Assembly: GCA_011390575.1 (NCBI GenBank)
Contig: JAABSE010000003.1
Span: 1-64,000, forward strand
Origin: Sphingobacteriia bacterium
Lineage (GTDB): Bacteria; Bacteroidota; Bacteroidia; Bacteroidales; UBA7960
Direction: 5' to 3'
DNA: 64,000 nucleotides
The notes under the pieces were generated by a model that saw nothing but the letters and a program-made list of their open reading frames with translations, searched no databases and had not been told where the DNA came from. Each line of letters begins with the position of its first letter. Within the stretch, counting starts at the first letter, position 1. Below are positions 1 to 7,880 of this stretch, piece by piece. Position numbers and translations under genes: made by a program.

Positions 1-16
1 TTTATGTAAAACAGAA

Positions 17-27
17 GGGGGGGGGGG
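17..27. repeat. G11 homopolymer tract
   Basis: Eleven consecutive G residues in an otherwise AT-rich intergenic region. Such tracts are prone to slipped-strand length change. Here it lies in no recognised gene, so any effect would be on transcription of something at or beyond the window edge. Confidence 0.8.
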
Positions 28-190
28 TGTTAATTTATCATAATTTCATTAAAGCGCAAGAATAGGTAGGCTATAACAGCCTGTATTACTTAATTTTAAC
101 TACCCATCACCAATTAGATTGCATTATTTAATTAACATTTTGATTTTTGGTTTAACATTGCTCTTCTGAGGAGTTGGGCTCGCTGTTTTT

Positions 191-342
191 ACTCGTCGGA
201 CGACTTAGAGTCGTCGGACGAGGGGGCGGACAGTTCTCGTTAGACGACTTGGAGTCGTCAGACGAGTAGGGTTAGCTGCTGTTACTCGTCGGACGACCGG
301 GAGTCATCGGACGAGGGGGCAGGCGGTGCTTGTCTGACGAGT
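191..342. repeat. Cluster of TCGTC(N)GACGA palindromes (three full units plus one half)
   Basis: Three stem-loop units lie at 191-222, 236-266 and 284-315, with a half-unit at about 330-342. Each full unit is two roughly 14-base arms related to CTCGTCGGACGACT around a 3-base loop (TAG, TGG or CGG), with one or two central mismatches. The linkers between units are GC-rich and similar to each other. The order of units and the half-unit GCTTGTCTGACGAGTT recur at 5916-6001, so this is one dispersed family. It resembles REP/BIME-type extragenic palindromes in form. Confidence 0.8.
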
Positions 343-378
343 TGGGTTCACTGCCATTTCCGCTCCGGCTTTCTTCTT

Positions 379-420
379 TTTCACTTTTCACTTTTCACTT
401 TTAGTTTTTAGTTTTCAACT
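379..420. repeat. Low-complexity CTTTTCA tract abutting a stop codon
   Basis: A heptamer-like tract (TTTTCAC units drifting to TTTTAGT) ends directly beside the stop codon of the first propeller gene on the minus strand. Read on the coding strand it is AAAAGTGA repeats just after the stop. A longer copy lies at 8037-8128 next to another stop codon. Confidence 0.6.
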
Positions 421-423
421 TCC

Positions 424-1611
424 TCATTCTTTAAACTTGTACACCACAAAGATCATATTATCTCGCATTTCATCCCAATCACCTAACTTCTGCCTCTCTG
501 CTTCATTCAATACAGATTCATGAAAACGGGATAATACACGATGGGATAATGATTGTGGCACATAATCCAACTCTGCAACTGAGCCCATTGCCATTTCTTC
601 GAAAAGATGTAAAAACAAAAGACCTACTCCCTCTTCAAAAGCGCGAAAAACATAATTAGTCCCCTCCTTCTTATCAATGATTATGTTTTTGTAATCGTCA
701 TCAAATTCAACAATGGCTATTTTATAGCGTGAGGTTTCTGCCACCTTTACAATCTCATGGTTAATCGTTTTGCCTCTACCCACAAAATCGTGCGGAAGCT
801 TATCATTTGTTTCCCTACCAAGTGAAACGAGTTCATCTATTAGATTTTCATACTGCCCCGAACTATTGTTATCTGCTCCGAAGTCCCATGCAAAATAAGG
901 TTCCGGCTGCATCTGGGTAATATCTGCTATTTCCTGGCTAAGCACAGGGAGGAAAAATGCCTTGTTGTTAAACCGATAGAAGCTCAGGGAGCTGGGCATA
1001 AATGGAAAAACACCGTCAGCAATAGCCAAAGGATATTCGGTATGAAGTATTTCCTGTTTATCCCGGCAGAAGAAAATCAACTGGTCCTCGTTAATGGATA
1101 TCAGCACCAAGGTATCGGCATTTAGTGCAAAGGCCCAGTTATATGCTAAAGGCATTTCTGCAGAAATTCTGTAAGTGTGTGCATGATGGCCTTCCAGATC
1201 AAATACCTGAAGACGCTGCATGGAGGGCTCCAGGAGCAAAATCTGATCGTTGAACGTGTCAATTGACATGTGCCCCAGGTATACATACTCTCCCGGCCCG
1301 TGGCCCTGAGCTGAAATCTTGAATTGGAACCGACCCTCTTCATCCAGGCAAAAAACCTGTTGCGACTTACTATCAAAGATGTAGTACTTGCCCTTGTGAT
1401 ATTCTATGGATGATAGAGTAGAAATGAGATAATCGGGGTGCGTTTCGGGCATTACGATACGAATCTCAGAAAAGATATCATGCACCGACACAACATCTTC
1501 GCGGGAAAGGTCAATGGCATCAGCAGAAGATGAGCTATCACATCCGGCTAAAAATATGGCTACTGAAGTAAATAAAACACAAACAACCAAACTCTTTTTA
1601 ATGATTTGCAT
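424..1611 (-). CDS. Six-bladed beta-propeller lipoprotein
   Basis: A 395-residue protein with a lipoprotein signal: a basic start, a hydrophobic stretch and lipobox LAGC at about residue 24, followed by a Ser-rich linker. The body carries the hallmark of the Bacteroidota 6-bladed propeller family (DUF4934/DUF5128-like): GHGPGEY near residue 104, then a hydrophobic blade with DLEG. Probably an outer-membrane or periplasmic lipoprotein; the substrate is unknown. It is clearly a paralogue of the gene at 3032-4309: both share VSVHDIF near the mature N terminus, the GPGEY blade and the C-terminal VYKFKE. It is last in a minus-strand row of four such genes. Specific function cannot be assigned. Confidence 0.8.
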   Translation of the reverse strand: MQIIKKSLVVCVLFTSVAIFLAGCDSSSSADAIDLSREDVVSVHDIFSEIRIVMPETHPDYLISTLSSIEYHKGKYYIFDSKSQQVFCLDEEGRFQFKISAQGHGPGEYVYLGHMSIDTFNDQILLLEPSMQRLQVFDLEGHHAHTYRISAEMPLAYNWAFALNADTLVLISINEDQLIFFCRDKQEILHTEYPLAIADGVFPFMPSSLSFYRFNNKAFFLPVLSQEIADITQMQPEPYFAWDFGADNNSSGQYENLIDELVSLGRETNDKLPHDFVGRGKTINHEIVKVAETSRYKIAIVEFDDDYKNIIIDKKEGTNYVFRAFEEGVGLLFLHLFEEMAMGSVAELDYVPQSLSHRVLSRFHESVLNEAERQKLGDWDEMRDNMIFVVYKFKE

Positions 1612-1651
1612 ATCGCTTATTTTAAAGTGATTAAACGGGTTGGGTTTTCAA

Positions 1652-2827
1652 CTAATCCACAATAACCAATACCGGGTTATCATGCTCATTAAGTCCATCC
1701 AATAAATCCTTTATGTGATTTTTGAATTCGTGCTTTTCTTCGATATTGCTAAAATGATCCAAAAATTCATGGGCTTGATAATAGGATATTAATTTTCCGT
1801 TTACATTCCATTGGGGCCAGAAATCCGGTCCATTATCCCAATCATTAGTGAATTTTTTAACGTGCGACACTTTAGCAGTGCTTTTGTTATAGATTAAACG
1901 ATGTATGTTGTTTCCCGAGAAAGACATATCAATTCCAGCATAAATGGAGATAAGCAGATATTTTTCATTTTCAAGTATTTTATGGACCATTAAATGATCA
2001 GGAAACTGAATTTCATTAGGGTCAGGTTGAATGTCCAGTTCATCTCCTCGTAAAGCGTTATTAAAACCCAAATGCAATAACGGACGTTTGCTTAAATCAC
2101 CTAATATTTGATAAACGGTATCCCTGTAATTATAAATATAATTGATTGTATTGTTGTAGCTATAGTGAATGGGTAGACCTGCTGAATTTCCTATATAGTT
2201 CTTCCTGTCGAAATTCATAATTGAATCGACTATATCCCCCATTGCGTCAGCAATATAAACTTCAACCAGAGTGCTATAACTATACCCGAACCGGAGTTCA
2301 AATGTCAATAGAGCAAGATGTTTATCAGAAATCATTTCGATAGTATAAGAATCAAAACCCAAATCTTTGCTGTGCTTAAACTCGCCGGAATCAATATCAT
2401 AAAAGTTCAGTTGATTTGTTCCTGAACTAAAAATCAACACTTCATTTAGAGCATGATTTAGTGTAAAGCTAATTCTGTTGGAATGCTCACCCGGCCCTTT
2501 CCCTGGTTTGCCAACCTGTCGGATGAACTTACCATCGTGGTTGAATTGGTAAACTGCACGACGATCCGATACGTAGATATAAGCATCGCACATTTGCAGC
2601 TTATATATGCTTCTTAGAAAGTTATTTTCTTTGGTCTCCAAGGGAATATACCTGATATTTTCTTCCAACTTTGTCAGATGAATATCCTCACTCTTTTCCC
2701 GGATAGCACTTCTAACATCAATTTGAAATGCAAGGTCATTTGCATTTTCAGAATTGTCAAACATGCAAGATGGTATAAACAAAACTGTTATCAATAAAAG
2801 GACTGATTTGAATTTTAAATTCTTCAT
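1652..2827 (-). CDS. Six-bladed beta-propeller lipoprotein
   Basis: A 391-residue lipoprotein. I chose the ATG at 2827 rather than the one at 2902 because it gives a clean signal peptide (MKNLKFKS, hydrophobic core, lipobox IPSC). The longer form puts 25 odd residues ahead of it. The mature protein has the family motif GKGPGEHSNR with the preceding blade YQFNHDGKFIRQVGKP, and VRSAIREKSEDI..YIPLETK near the N terminus, typical of the 6-bladed propeller (DUF5128-like) group. It is more distant from its two neighbours than they are from each other. Only 40 bases separate it from the next gene, so they may be co-transcribed. A palindromic repeat lies between this gene and the one upstream. Ligand unknown. 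Confidence 0.78.
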   Translation of the reverse strand: MKNLKFKSVLLLITVLFIPSCMFDNSENANDLAFQIDVRSAIREKSEDIHLTKLEENIRYIPLETKENNFLRSIYKLQMCDAYIYVSDRRAVYQFNHDGKFIRQVGKPGKGPGEHSNRISFTLNHALNEVLIFSSGTNQLNFYDIDSGEFKHSKDLGFDSYTIEMISDKHLALLTFELRFGYSYSTLVEVYIADAMGDIVDSIMNFDRKNYIGNSAGLPIHYSYNNTINYIYNYRDTVYQILGDLSKRPLLHLGFNNALRGDELDIQPDPNEIQFPDHLMVHKILENEKYLLISIYAGIDMSFSGNNIHRLIYNKSTAKVSHVKKFTNDWDNGPDFWPQWNVNGKLISYYQAHEFLDHFSNIEEKHEFKNHIKDLLDGLNEHDNPVLVIVD

Positions 2828-2985
2828 ATTGCTACTCTTTAGTTTTAAAGAATTCAATCTGGGAGTAAAAAGTGTAAAACGAAAATTGAAAAATGTAACC
2901 ATGAGATTTGATTATTATTCGCATTCTGAGCTAATAATTGTAGATTTAATCTTCTCGTCTGACCAGCTGGAATCTTATCCAGTTT

Positions 2986-3018
2986 ACTCGTCTGACGACT
3001 TTGAGTCGTCTGACGAGT
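2986..3018. repeat. TCGTC(T)GACGA palindrome just 3' of a propeller gene
   Basis: A 33-base unit: arm ACTCGTCTGACGACT, loop TTG, arm AGTCGTCTGACGAGT. The only mispair is one T:T at the arm centre. It begins 13 bases past the stop codon of the gene at 3032-4309, so the transcript would end or continue through a strong hairpin. A degenerate partial copy starts at about 2952. Confidence 0.8.
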
Positions 3019-3031
3019 GGTGTATCAAACG

Positions 3032-4309
3032 TTATTCTTTAAATTTATAAACTACCAGAAATGGGTTGTCGGTCATGGGGTTGTGGTTTTCGATTACGTT
3101 TTTGCATGTTTCAGATAAAAGTTCTGTAGAAAGATAATCGGCATCATAATAGGAAAAAAGATTCCGATAAAAATCTTGTGCTCTTTCCTTTTTATAATTG
3201 CGGGTTTCAAATGCAATCAGCGAGTTCTCTGTAATTTTAAACATGGGATTTATCACTATGTCTTCGGTGAATGCACTGAAAACCCTGAGGTTTTTGTTGT
3301 ATTTATCATATATCAAATGTTTTACCGTATCGTCACAAACCACAAGTGCCACAACAAACCGATCAACTTCTGCAATTTTCAGTAAGTGGGAGTTTAGAAG
3401 TTTATCTTTACCAACAATCTGGTGCATGCGAAGAACTTCATGCGGCGGCAAGCGCTCCGATTCTTCAAAAAAATGCTCCCATTGCCGGCTTGAGTTGTTG
3501 TATTCTCCAAAGGAAAGTTTCAGATGATCGACAGCATCAATTTTGGTAACATCTTTAACGGTTTGTTCCATAGCAGGCAAAACAAACACTCTTTTATCAA
3601 ATTGATAAAAACTTCCCAGACCTGGGCTTAAATGATGTAAATCTGGTTTGGGAAATTCAAATTCCTTTTTAAAAATCTCCTGAGTGGCACGACAATAGAA
3701 TAAAGCTTGATGCTCACTATTAGAAGATAATAGCATTACAGAGTCATTGATTACGGTCATGTAATTATAGCCCAAAACTTCTTTTATTGTTTTGTTAGCA
3801 ACAAACTCCCCTTCGAGGTTAAATATGGTAATTTGGCCAGCCGAAGGACTTAAAAAAAGGATTTGCCTGTTAAAAGGATCAATGGCAAAATTTGTTGCAT
3901 AAAAATATTCTCCGGGACCACGCCCCTGCCTGGAGATTTTCACGACCAAAGCTCCCTTATCATCAAAGCAGAAAAGGGTTTGTAAAACCTGATCGAAAAG
4001 ATAGAAATGGTTTTCAAAATATTCAACCTGTCTGATTTGGGCAATCAGATTTTGTGTGTCTGTAAATAAAGGTACAATATGAATTTCCTCAAAAATATCA
4101 TGTACTGAAACTTTTGTTTCGTTCGCTAAATCAGCATAAATAACGTCAGTTTCCAATTTGGTTTCTGCAGCACATGCCACAAGACTCGACAGTATGCATC
4201 CCAGGAACATGTAAGTAAGAAGTCGACTGTTAAAAATAAATCCCACAGAACAAATAATCGTTTTTTGGTTCAATTGACTTCTTAAGTTTTTCATTTTTTC
4301 CGGCAACAA
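3032..4309 (-). CDS. Six-bladed beta-propeller lipoprotein
   Basis: A 425-residue protein, closest in the window to the propeller at 424-1611: shared KVSVHDIFEEIHIV segment, GRGPGEY motif, DLEG/NLEG blade ends and VYKFKE terminus. The signal is unusual. Before the lipobox LVAC (Cys46) are about 40 residues with two hydrophobic patches. The start could be the first Met (4309), Met6 (4294, MKNLRSQ, similar to its neighbour) or even Met34; I give the longest and consider 4294 equally likely. It is probably a surface or periplasmic lipoprotein of unknown ligand, arisen by duplication with the 424-1611 gene. Confidence 0.78.
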   Translation of the reverse strand: MLPEKMKNLRSQLNQKTIICSVGFIFNSRLLTYMFLGCILSSLVACAAETKLETDVIYADLANETKVSVHDIFEEIHIVPLFTDTQNLIAQIRQVEYFENHFYLFDQVLQTLFCFDDKGALVVKISRQGRGPGEYFYATNFAIDPFNRQILFLSPSAGQITIFNLEGEFVANKTIKEVLGYNYMTVINDSVMLLSSNSEHQALFYCRATQEIFKKEFEFPKPDLHHLSPGLGSFYQFDKRVFVLPAMEQTVKDVTKIDAVDHLKLSFGEYNNSSRQWEHFFEESERLPPHEVLRMHQIVGKDKLLNSHLLKIAEVDRFVVALVVCDDTVKHLIYDKYNKNLRVFSAFTEDIVINPMFKITENSLIAFETRNYKKERAQDFYRNLFSYYDADYLSTELLSETCKNVIENHNPMTDNPFLVVYKFKE

Positions 4310-4379
4310 TATTTAAAATGACTACAGACTTCAAATTTTACCATTGTCAACTTTTTACTTTAAACTATTATCTTTTAAC

Positions 4380-5438
4380 TCAAATAAACTCCCCGGGCAA
4401 TTGACACTTTACTAATACCGGTGTCAGACTTTCCAAACAAAAGGATCCTGCATACAAAATCCCATTGTCATAATCTATGGCAATACCACCAATAAACCGA
4501 TCGAAATGAATCTCACCCACTGCATTCCCAGACCAGTCAAACACTTCCAGAACGGGTGCAGCTTTCAGTTCTCCCAGTTCCTGTAGTGTAGCATTCAACC
4601 GCAGAGCATAAATAAAACGTTCTGAACTTAAAACCTGATCATAATAATACATTGAATTAATATCGGGCATAATTTCTCCCTGCACAATTTGTGGTACAGC
4701 AAAATCTTTGCGGGTTTTGATAATCCTTACAACATTTCCATGAATATCGGTGAGCATTAAGTAAGGGAAAAATCGCAGGGCAGAAACAAAAATCTCCTTG
4801 TTCTCATTGTAGGTAGTATTGCTATAAAACAGGTATCCTTTGGTGGATCCATCAACCTTGTATCCAGTTTCAGGAAAATGCTCAATGCTTTTGATAACCT
4901 GACCATCATTGCGTGCGAACGACATAAAGGCATCGCCTTTTAAACCTGTATAAACCCACATTGAATCAAACTGAAAAACATTTTCCGAATCAGACAAAAA
5001 GCCGGGTTCATCAATTGATAGCAGAGCATGGGCATCATCTTCCAGCAATCTGTGAGGATGAACCCAGGCAGACTTTAGTGCCAGATTTCTGAAATACAAT
5101 GAATCACCTTGCGCATGTCCTGAAAAATATAACCGGGAAAACTCTGAGGGACCATTGCCTTTTGCAATAAGCTTACGGGTAGTTTTAGATCCAGGGTTGA
5201 TTACCTGTATTAGCTTATCAGTGCAATTGGTAGAAGTTACCAGTTTACCATTTACAAAAACAAATCTCTCCGGACAATCCAGTAAAACGTCCTCAATCTC
5301 TATGGTATTCACATCTGCACTTTGAGGAAAACCATCTACTTCGACAAACTTCGAATCAGAAGCGCTACATGAAGCTATCAGGACACTTATCATTAACAGG
5401 GTCCAAACGGGCAATACTATTCTGACTGTTTTTTTCAT
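4380..5438 (-). CDS. TolB-like six-bladed propeller lipoprotein (BF3164 type)
   Basis: A 352-residue lipoprotein: MKKTVRIV, hydrophobic core, lipobox IASC at about residue 24. It matches the BF3164/TolB-like 6-blade group rather than the GPGEY-long type: GNGPSEFSRLYF follows a first blade with NPGSKTTRKLIAKG, and the last blade is YDNGILYAG. It is first of the four minus-strand propeller genes. The upstream region (5439-6275) is dense in repeats, and I see no clear TAnnTTTG box for it. Related proteins are common lipoproteins in Bacteroidales with no established activity. No function is proposed. Confidence 0.75.
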   Translation of the reverse strand: MKKTVRIVLPVWTLLMISVLIASCSASDSKFVEVDGFPQSADVNTIEIEDVLLDCPERFVFVNGKLVTSTNCTDKLIQVINPGSKTTRKLIAKGNGPSEFSRLYFSGHAQGDSLYFRNLALKSAWVHPHRLLEDDAHALLSIDEPGFLSDSENVFQFDSMWVYTGLKGDAFMSFARNDGQVIKSIEHFPETGYKVDGSTKGYLFYSNTTYNENKEIFVSALRFFPYLMLTDIHGNVVRIIKTRKDFAVPQIVQGEIMPDINSMYYYDQVLSSERFIYALRLNATLQELGELKAAPVLEVFDWSGNAVGEIHFDRFIGGIAIDYDNGILYAGSFCLESLTPVLVKCQLPGEFI

Positions 5439-5636
5439 GCGTGACGTGTAATTGTTAGATTATTACTTTACACTATTTTCTTCTCACTATTCACTGTTCT
5501 CCCCTCCCGTCATATGATAGCTATCATAATATTTTTCAAATATAATCAATATTTTTATGTAAAGAGAGTGTTTTGTTAAATTTATACAATTTATTACTAA
5601 TTAATTGCTTGCCTGACGGTCTGGTGCACTGATTTT

Positions 5637-5669
5637 ACTCGTCGGACGACTTGGAGTCGTCCGACGAGT
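5637..5669. repeat. Perfect 15-bp-arm palindrome of the TCGTC family
   Basis: Arm ACTCGTCGGACGACT, loop TGG, arm AGTCGTCCGACGAGT: 15 paired bases without a mismatch. It is the only fully symmetrical member of the family in the window. It lies about 200 bases upstream of the fourth propeller gene and ends in an AT-rich run. Confidence 0.85.
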
Positions 5670-5740
5670 AAATATAATAGAAACCTTATTCCAAAAATTC
5701 CGACAACCTTAGTAGAAATTTGCGTGTCGATATGCATGCT

Positions 5741-5802
5741 AACCTTATTACCTTATTTTATCACCGGAAAAAGAAAATCCGCAGTAATAAGGTAATAAGG
5801 TT
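5741..5802. repeat. 17-bp perfect inverted repeat within an AACCTTATT cluster
   Basis: Arms 5741-5757 (AACCTTATTACCTTATT) and 5786-5802 (its exact reverse complement) flank a 28-base loop that itself contains a CGGA/TCCG mini-stem. Further copies of AACCTTATT or AATAAGGTT, some imperfect, lie at about 5682, 5705, 5833 and 5850. The whole is a dense cluster in both orientations over about 200 bases. Confidence 0.8.
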
Positions 5803-5915
5803 CATATATCTGTTGATTATCAACATTCTATTAAGGTTATTGGAGATCAAATAAGGTTTTTCAATTTTAATTCCTTATTGGGTTACTCTTCTGGCAGGTT
5901 GGGGTTAGTGCTGTT

Positions 5916-6001
5916 ACTCGTCGGACGACTGAGAGTCGTCGGACGAGGGGGGTGGACGGTACTCGTCGGACGAGGGGATGGGCAGTGCTTGTCTGACGAG
6001 T
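5916..6001. repeat. Second TCGTC palindrome array
   Basis: One full unit (5916-5947, loop GAG or similar) is followed by two half-units (5961-5974 and 5987-6001). The order, the GGGG(G) linkers and the terminal half-unit GCTTGTCTGACGAGTT match 284-342, showing that blocks of several units have been copied together. Confidence 0.8.
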
Positions 6002-6020
6002 TATATACTTATAATCCATA

Positions 6021-6077
6021 AACCGCAGCCTTAACCGCAGCCTGAGCCTTAATCTCAACCTTAACCTTAACCTTAAT
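6021..6077. repeat. TTAACC-type hexamer tandem tract
   Basis: Degenerate to perfect hexamer copies: AACCGCAGCCTT units giving way to CTTAAC repeated about four times. It looks like a simple-sequence expansion. In one frame it mimics an Arg-Leu repeat peptide, which I do not regard as a gene. Confidence 0.7.
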
Positions 6078-6104
6078 GTCACCCGACAAGTGGGTATCAT
6101 TCTA

Positions 6105-6136
6105 TTTGGAATTCACTTCCATAAGGCTTAACTTTG
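6105..6136 (+). promoter_or_regulatory. Bacteroidota-type promoter for thyA-folA
   Basis: TTTG at 6105-6108, a 20-base spacer and TAACTTTG at 6129-6136. This matches the Bacteroidota housekeeping sigma consensus (TTTG, 19-21, TAnnTTTG) in both boxes. The start would lie near 6143, giving a leader of about 130 bases before thyA. Confidence 0.7.
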
Positions 6137-6275
6137 GGCGGTTCAATACACAGGCCAACGGGGCGCGATGCTAACACATTACAGGTCAGCAAATTGCAAC
6201 CGGCAATACTGACAACATACAGACCTTTAAGTCATTGCACCCGTTGCAAGCTAATTTTAAAACAGACTATTTCTG

Positions 6276-7067
6276 ATGCAACAATATCTTCAATTGATGA
6301 AGCATGTGCTGGATACGGGCGCAAAAAAAGAAGACCGCACCGGCACGGGTACCCTGAGTGTTTTTGGCTACCAGATGAGGTTTGACCTTTCAAAGGGTTT
6401 CCCACTTGTAACCACCAAAAAGCTTCACCTCAAATCTATCATACACGAACTTCTATGGTTTTTGAAAGGAGATACCAACATTGGCTATCTGAAGGAAAAC
6501 GGAGTGCGTATCTGGGATGAATGGGCCGATGAGAATGGCAATCTGGGCCCGGTATATGGCGCACAATGGCGAAGCTGGAGCAGTACTTCCGGACCGGTAG
6601 ATCAAATCAGCCAGCTCATTCATCAAATCAAAACCAACCCTGATTCGCGCCGCCATATGGTAAGTGCATGGAACGTAGGTGAGATTGACAAAATGGCCCT
6701 TCCCCCCTGCCATATCCTTTTCCAGTTTTATGTAGCCAACGGGAAGCTTTCCTGCCAGCTCTACCAGCGCAGTGCCGATATTTTCCTGGGAGTCCCCTTT
6801 AACATTGCATCCTATGCCTTGTTTACCATGATGATAGCCCAGGTTTGCGATTTGCAGCCCGGTGAATTTATTCATACGTTCGGCGATGCCCATCTGTACT
6901 CCAACCACCTGGAGCAGGCCCGGCTTCAGCTCTCGCGGGAGCCCAGGAAACTGCCTACCATGACCATCAACCCTGAAGTAAAAGATATTTTCGGATTTCG
7001 TTTTGAAGATTTCACCTTAACGGATTATGACCCGCACCCACATATCAAAGCAAAGGTAGCGGTGTGA
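6276..7067 (+). CDS. thyA: Thymidylate synthase
   Basis: Converts dUMP and 5,10-methylenetetrahydrofolate to dTMP and dihydrofolate. Its 263 residues are the classic ThyA length. Visible motifs are the phosphate-binding Arg in EDRTGTGT (Arg21), the catalytic Cys145 in [12 protein letters not shown] and the dUMP-binding [17 protein letters not shown] segment. It starts at the ATG at 6276, giving [12 protein letters not shown], a normal N terminus. The dihydrofolate reductase that recycles its product follows 42 bases later, so the pair is an operon driven by the promoter at 6105-6136. Confidence 0.97.
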   Translation: MQQYLQLMKHVLDTGAKKEDRTGTGTLSVFGYQMRFDLSKGFPLVTTKKLHLKSIIHELLWFLKGDTNIGYLKENGVRIWDEWADENGNLGPVYGAQWRSWSSTSGPVDQISQLIHQIKTNPDSRRHMVSAWNVGEIDKMALPPCHILFQFYVANGKLSCQLYQRSADIFLGVPFNIASYALFTMMIAQVCDLQPGEFIHTFGDAHLYSNHLEQARLQLSREPRKLPTMTINPEVKDIFGFRFEDFTLTDYDPHPHIKAKVAV

Positions 7068-7109
7068 TGAATTCACCCTCCCATTCAATCACCAACCAAA
7101 ACTACAATT

Positions 7110-7604
7110 ATGAAATTAATACCTATTGCAGCAGTAGCCAACAACAATGTAATCGGAAAAGACAATAAACTCCTCTGGCAGATGTCTCATGACCTGAAGC
7201 GGTTCAAGGAACTCACCATGGGTCATACCATTATTATGGGAAGAAAAACTTTCGAAAGCATTGGCAAACCCTTGCCGGGCAGAAAAACCATTGTTGTAAC
7301 GCGGCAAAAAGACTTTGATGCCAAGGGCTGCGAAACCGTTGCCGATCTTAAAGAGGCTATCTGCAAGATAAAAGATGAGGGTGAGGTTTTTGTGGCCGGC
7401 GGAGGAGAAATCTACCGCCAGATCATGAGCCTGCATTACACCCGGCGCATCTATCTCACACGCATTTACGCCAACTTTGAAGGTGATAGCTTTTTCCCGG
7501 ATATTGATACAGATAAATGGGAACTGATCGAAAGAGAGGAGCATGAACCCGACGAGAAAAACCCCTATCCTTACGCCTTTCTCATTTATAAAAAGAAGAA
7601 ATAA
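7110..7604 (+). CDS. folA: Dihydrofolate reductase
   Basis: Reduces dihydrofolate to tetrahydrofolate with NADPH, closing the ThyA cycle. Its 164 residues are typical. Motifs: IAAVANNNVIGKDNKLLW at the N terminus (substrate loop), MGRKTFESIGKPLPGRKTIVV (NADPH binding) and VAGGGEIYRQIM. It lies downstream of thyA in the same operon. A strong stem-loop with a T run follows at 7638-7693. Confidence 0.97.
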   Translation: MKLIPIAAVANNNVIGKDNKLLWQMSHDLKRFKELTMGHTIIMGRKTFESIGKPLPGRKTIVVTRQKDFDAKGCETVADLKEAICKIKDEGEVFVAGGGEIYRQIMSLHYTRRIYLTRIYANFEGDSFFPDIDTDKWELIEREEHEPDEKNPYPYAFLIYKKKK

Positions 7605-7637
7605 AGCAGAAGGACAAACCAAATATCTCTCAATAAC

Positions 7638-7693
7638 AAAACAGAGGGTTTTGAATCGGAAAAATGCTACCGACGCTAAACCCTCTGTTTTTT
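7638..7693 (+). terminator. Rho-independent terminator after folA
   Basis: A 14-bp stem (AAAACAGAGGGTTT paired with AAACCCTCTGTTTT) with an inner TCGG/CCGA stem in the loop, ending in a T run. It ends the thyA-folA operon. Confidence 0.85.
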
Positions 7694-7880
7694 CCATAAT
7701 CCGTTAATCTATAATCCTGTCAATCCTTCGGAGTTGGGCCGTCTTTCAGATGGCCTTCTCATTCTGAAATCTGAATTTTAAATATTCACTAATCACTTGC
7801 CTCTAACTTTCTGCCCTTGCGCTGTCATCGCCAGTTTGATCTTACATTCCCTTATTTCGCAGCGCCTTATATCATTGCGT

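Larger units (their letters stand above)
1..423. other. Gene-free left edge, repeat-rich
   Basis: No credible reading frame is visible. The stretch holds an 11-G homopolymer (17-27), AT-rich sequence to about 165, a block of TCGTC(N)GACGA palindromes (191-342) and a CTTTTCACTT-type tract (379-420) that runs into the stop codon of the first propeller gene. It looks like a 3' intergenic region. Whatever gene lies to the left is outside the window. Confidence 0.7.
5439..6104. other. Repeat-dense intergenic region
   Basis: No gene is credible here. In order it holds AT-rich sequence, a perfect 33-base TCGTC palindrome (5637-5669), a cluster of AACCTTATT/AATAAGGTT motifs containing a perfect 17-bp inverted repeat (5741-5802), a second TCGTC palindrome array (5916-6001) and a TTAACC-type hexamer tract (6021-6077). 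The thyA promoter follows at 6105. An apparent Arg-Leu repeat reading frame on the minus strand is only the hexamer tract translated. Confidence 0.75.

Noticed and set aside
191..342. Palindrome cluster as a CRISPR array
   Set aside because: Unit spacing is irregular, the sequences between units are similar to each other rather than unique spacers, and no cas operon is near. The Cas4-like gene at 11407 is of the DUF2779 type.
2902..2902. Upstream ATG as start for the second propeller lipoprotein
   Set aside because: The extra 25 residues precede a complete lipoprotein signal that begins at 2827.
5867..6100. Minus-strand open frame with an Arg-Leu repeat peptide
   Set aside because: It is the TTAACC hexamer tract read as protein; no start signal or homology.
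7116..7697. 193-codon minus-strand frame opposite folA
   Set aside because: Shadow of folA, which has full family motifs on the plus strand.
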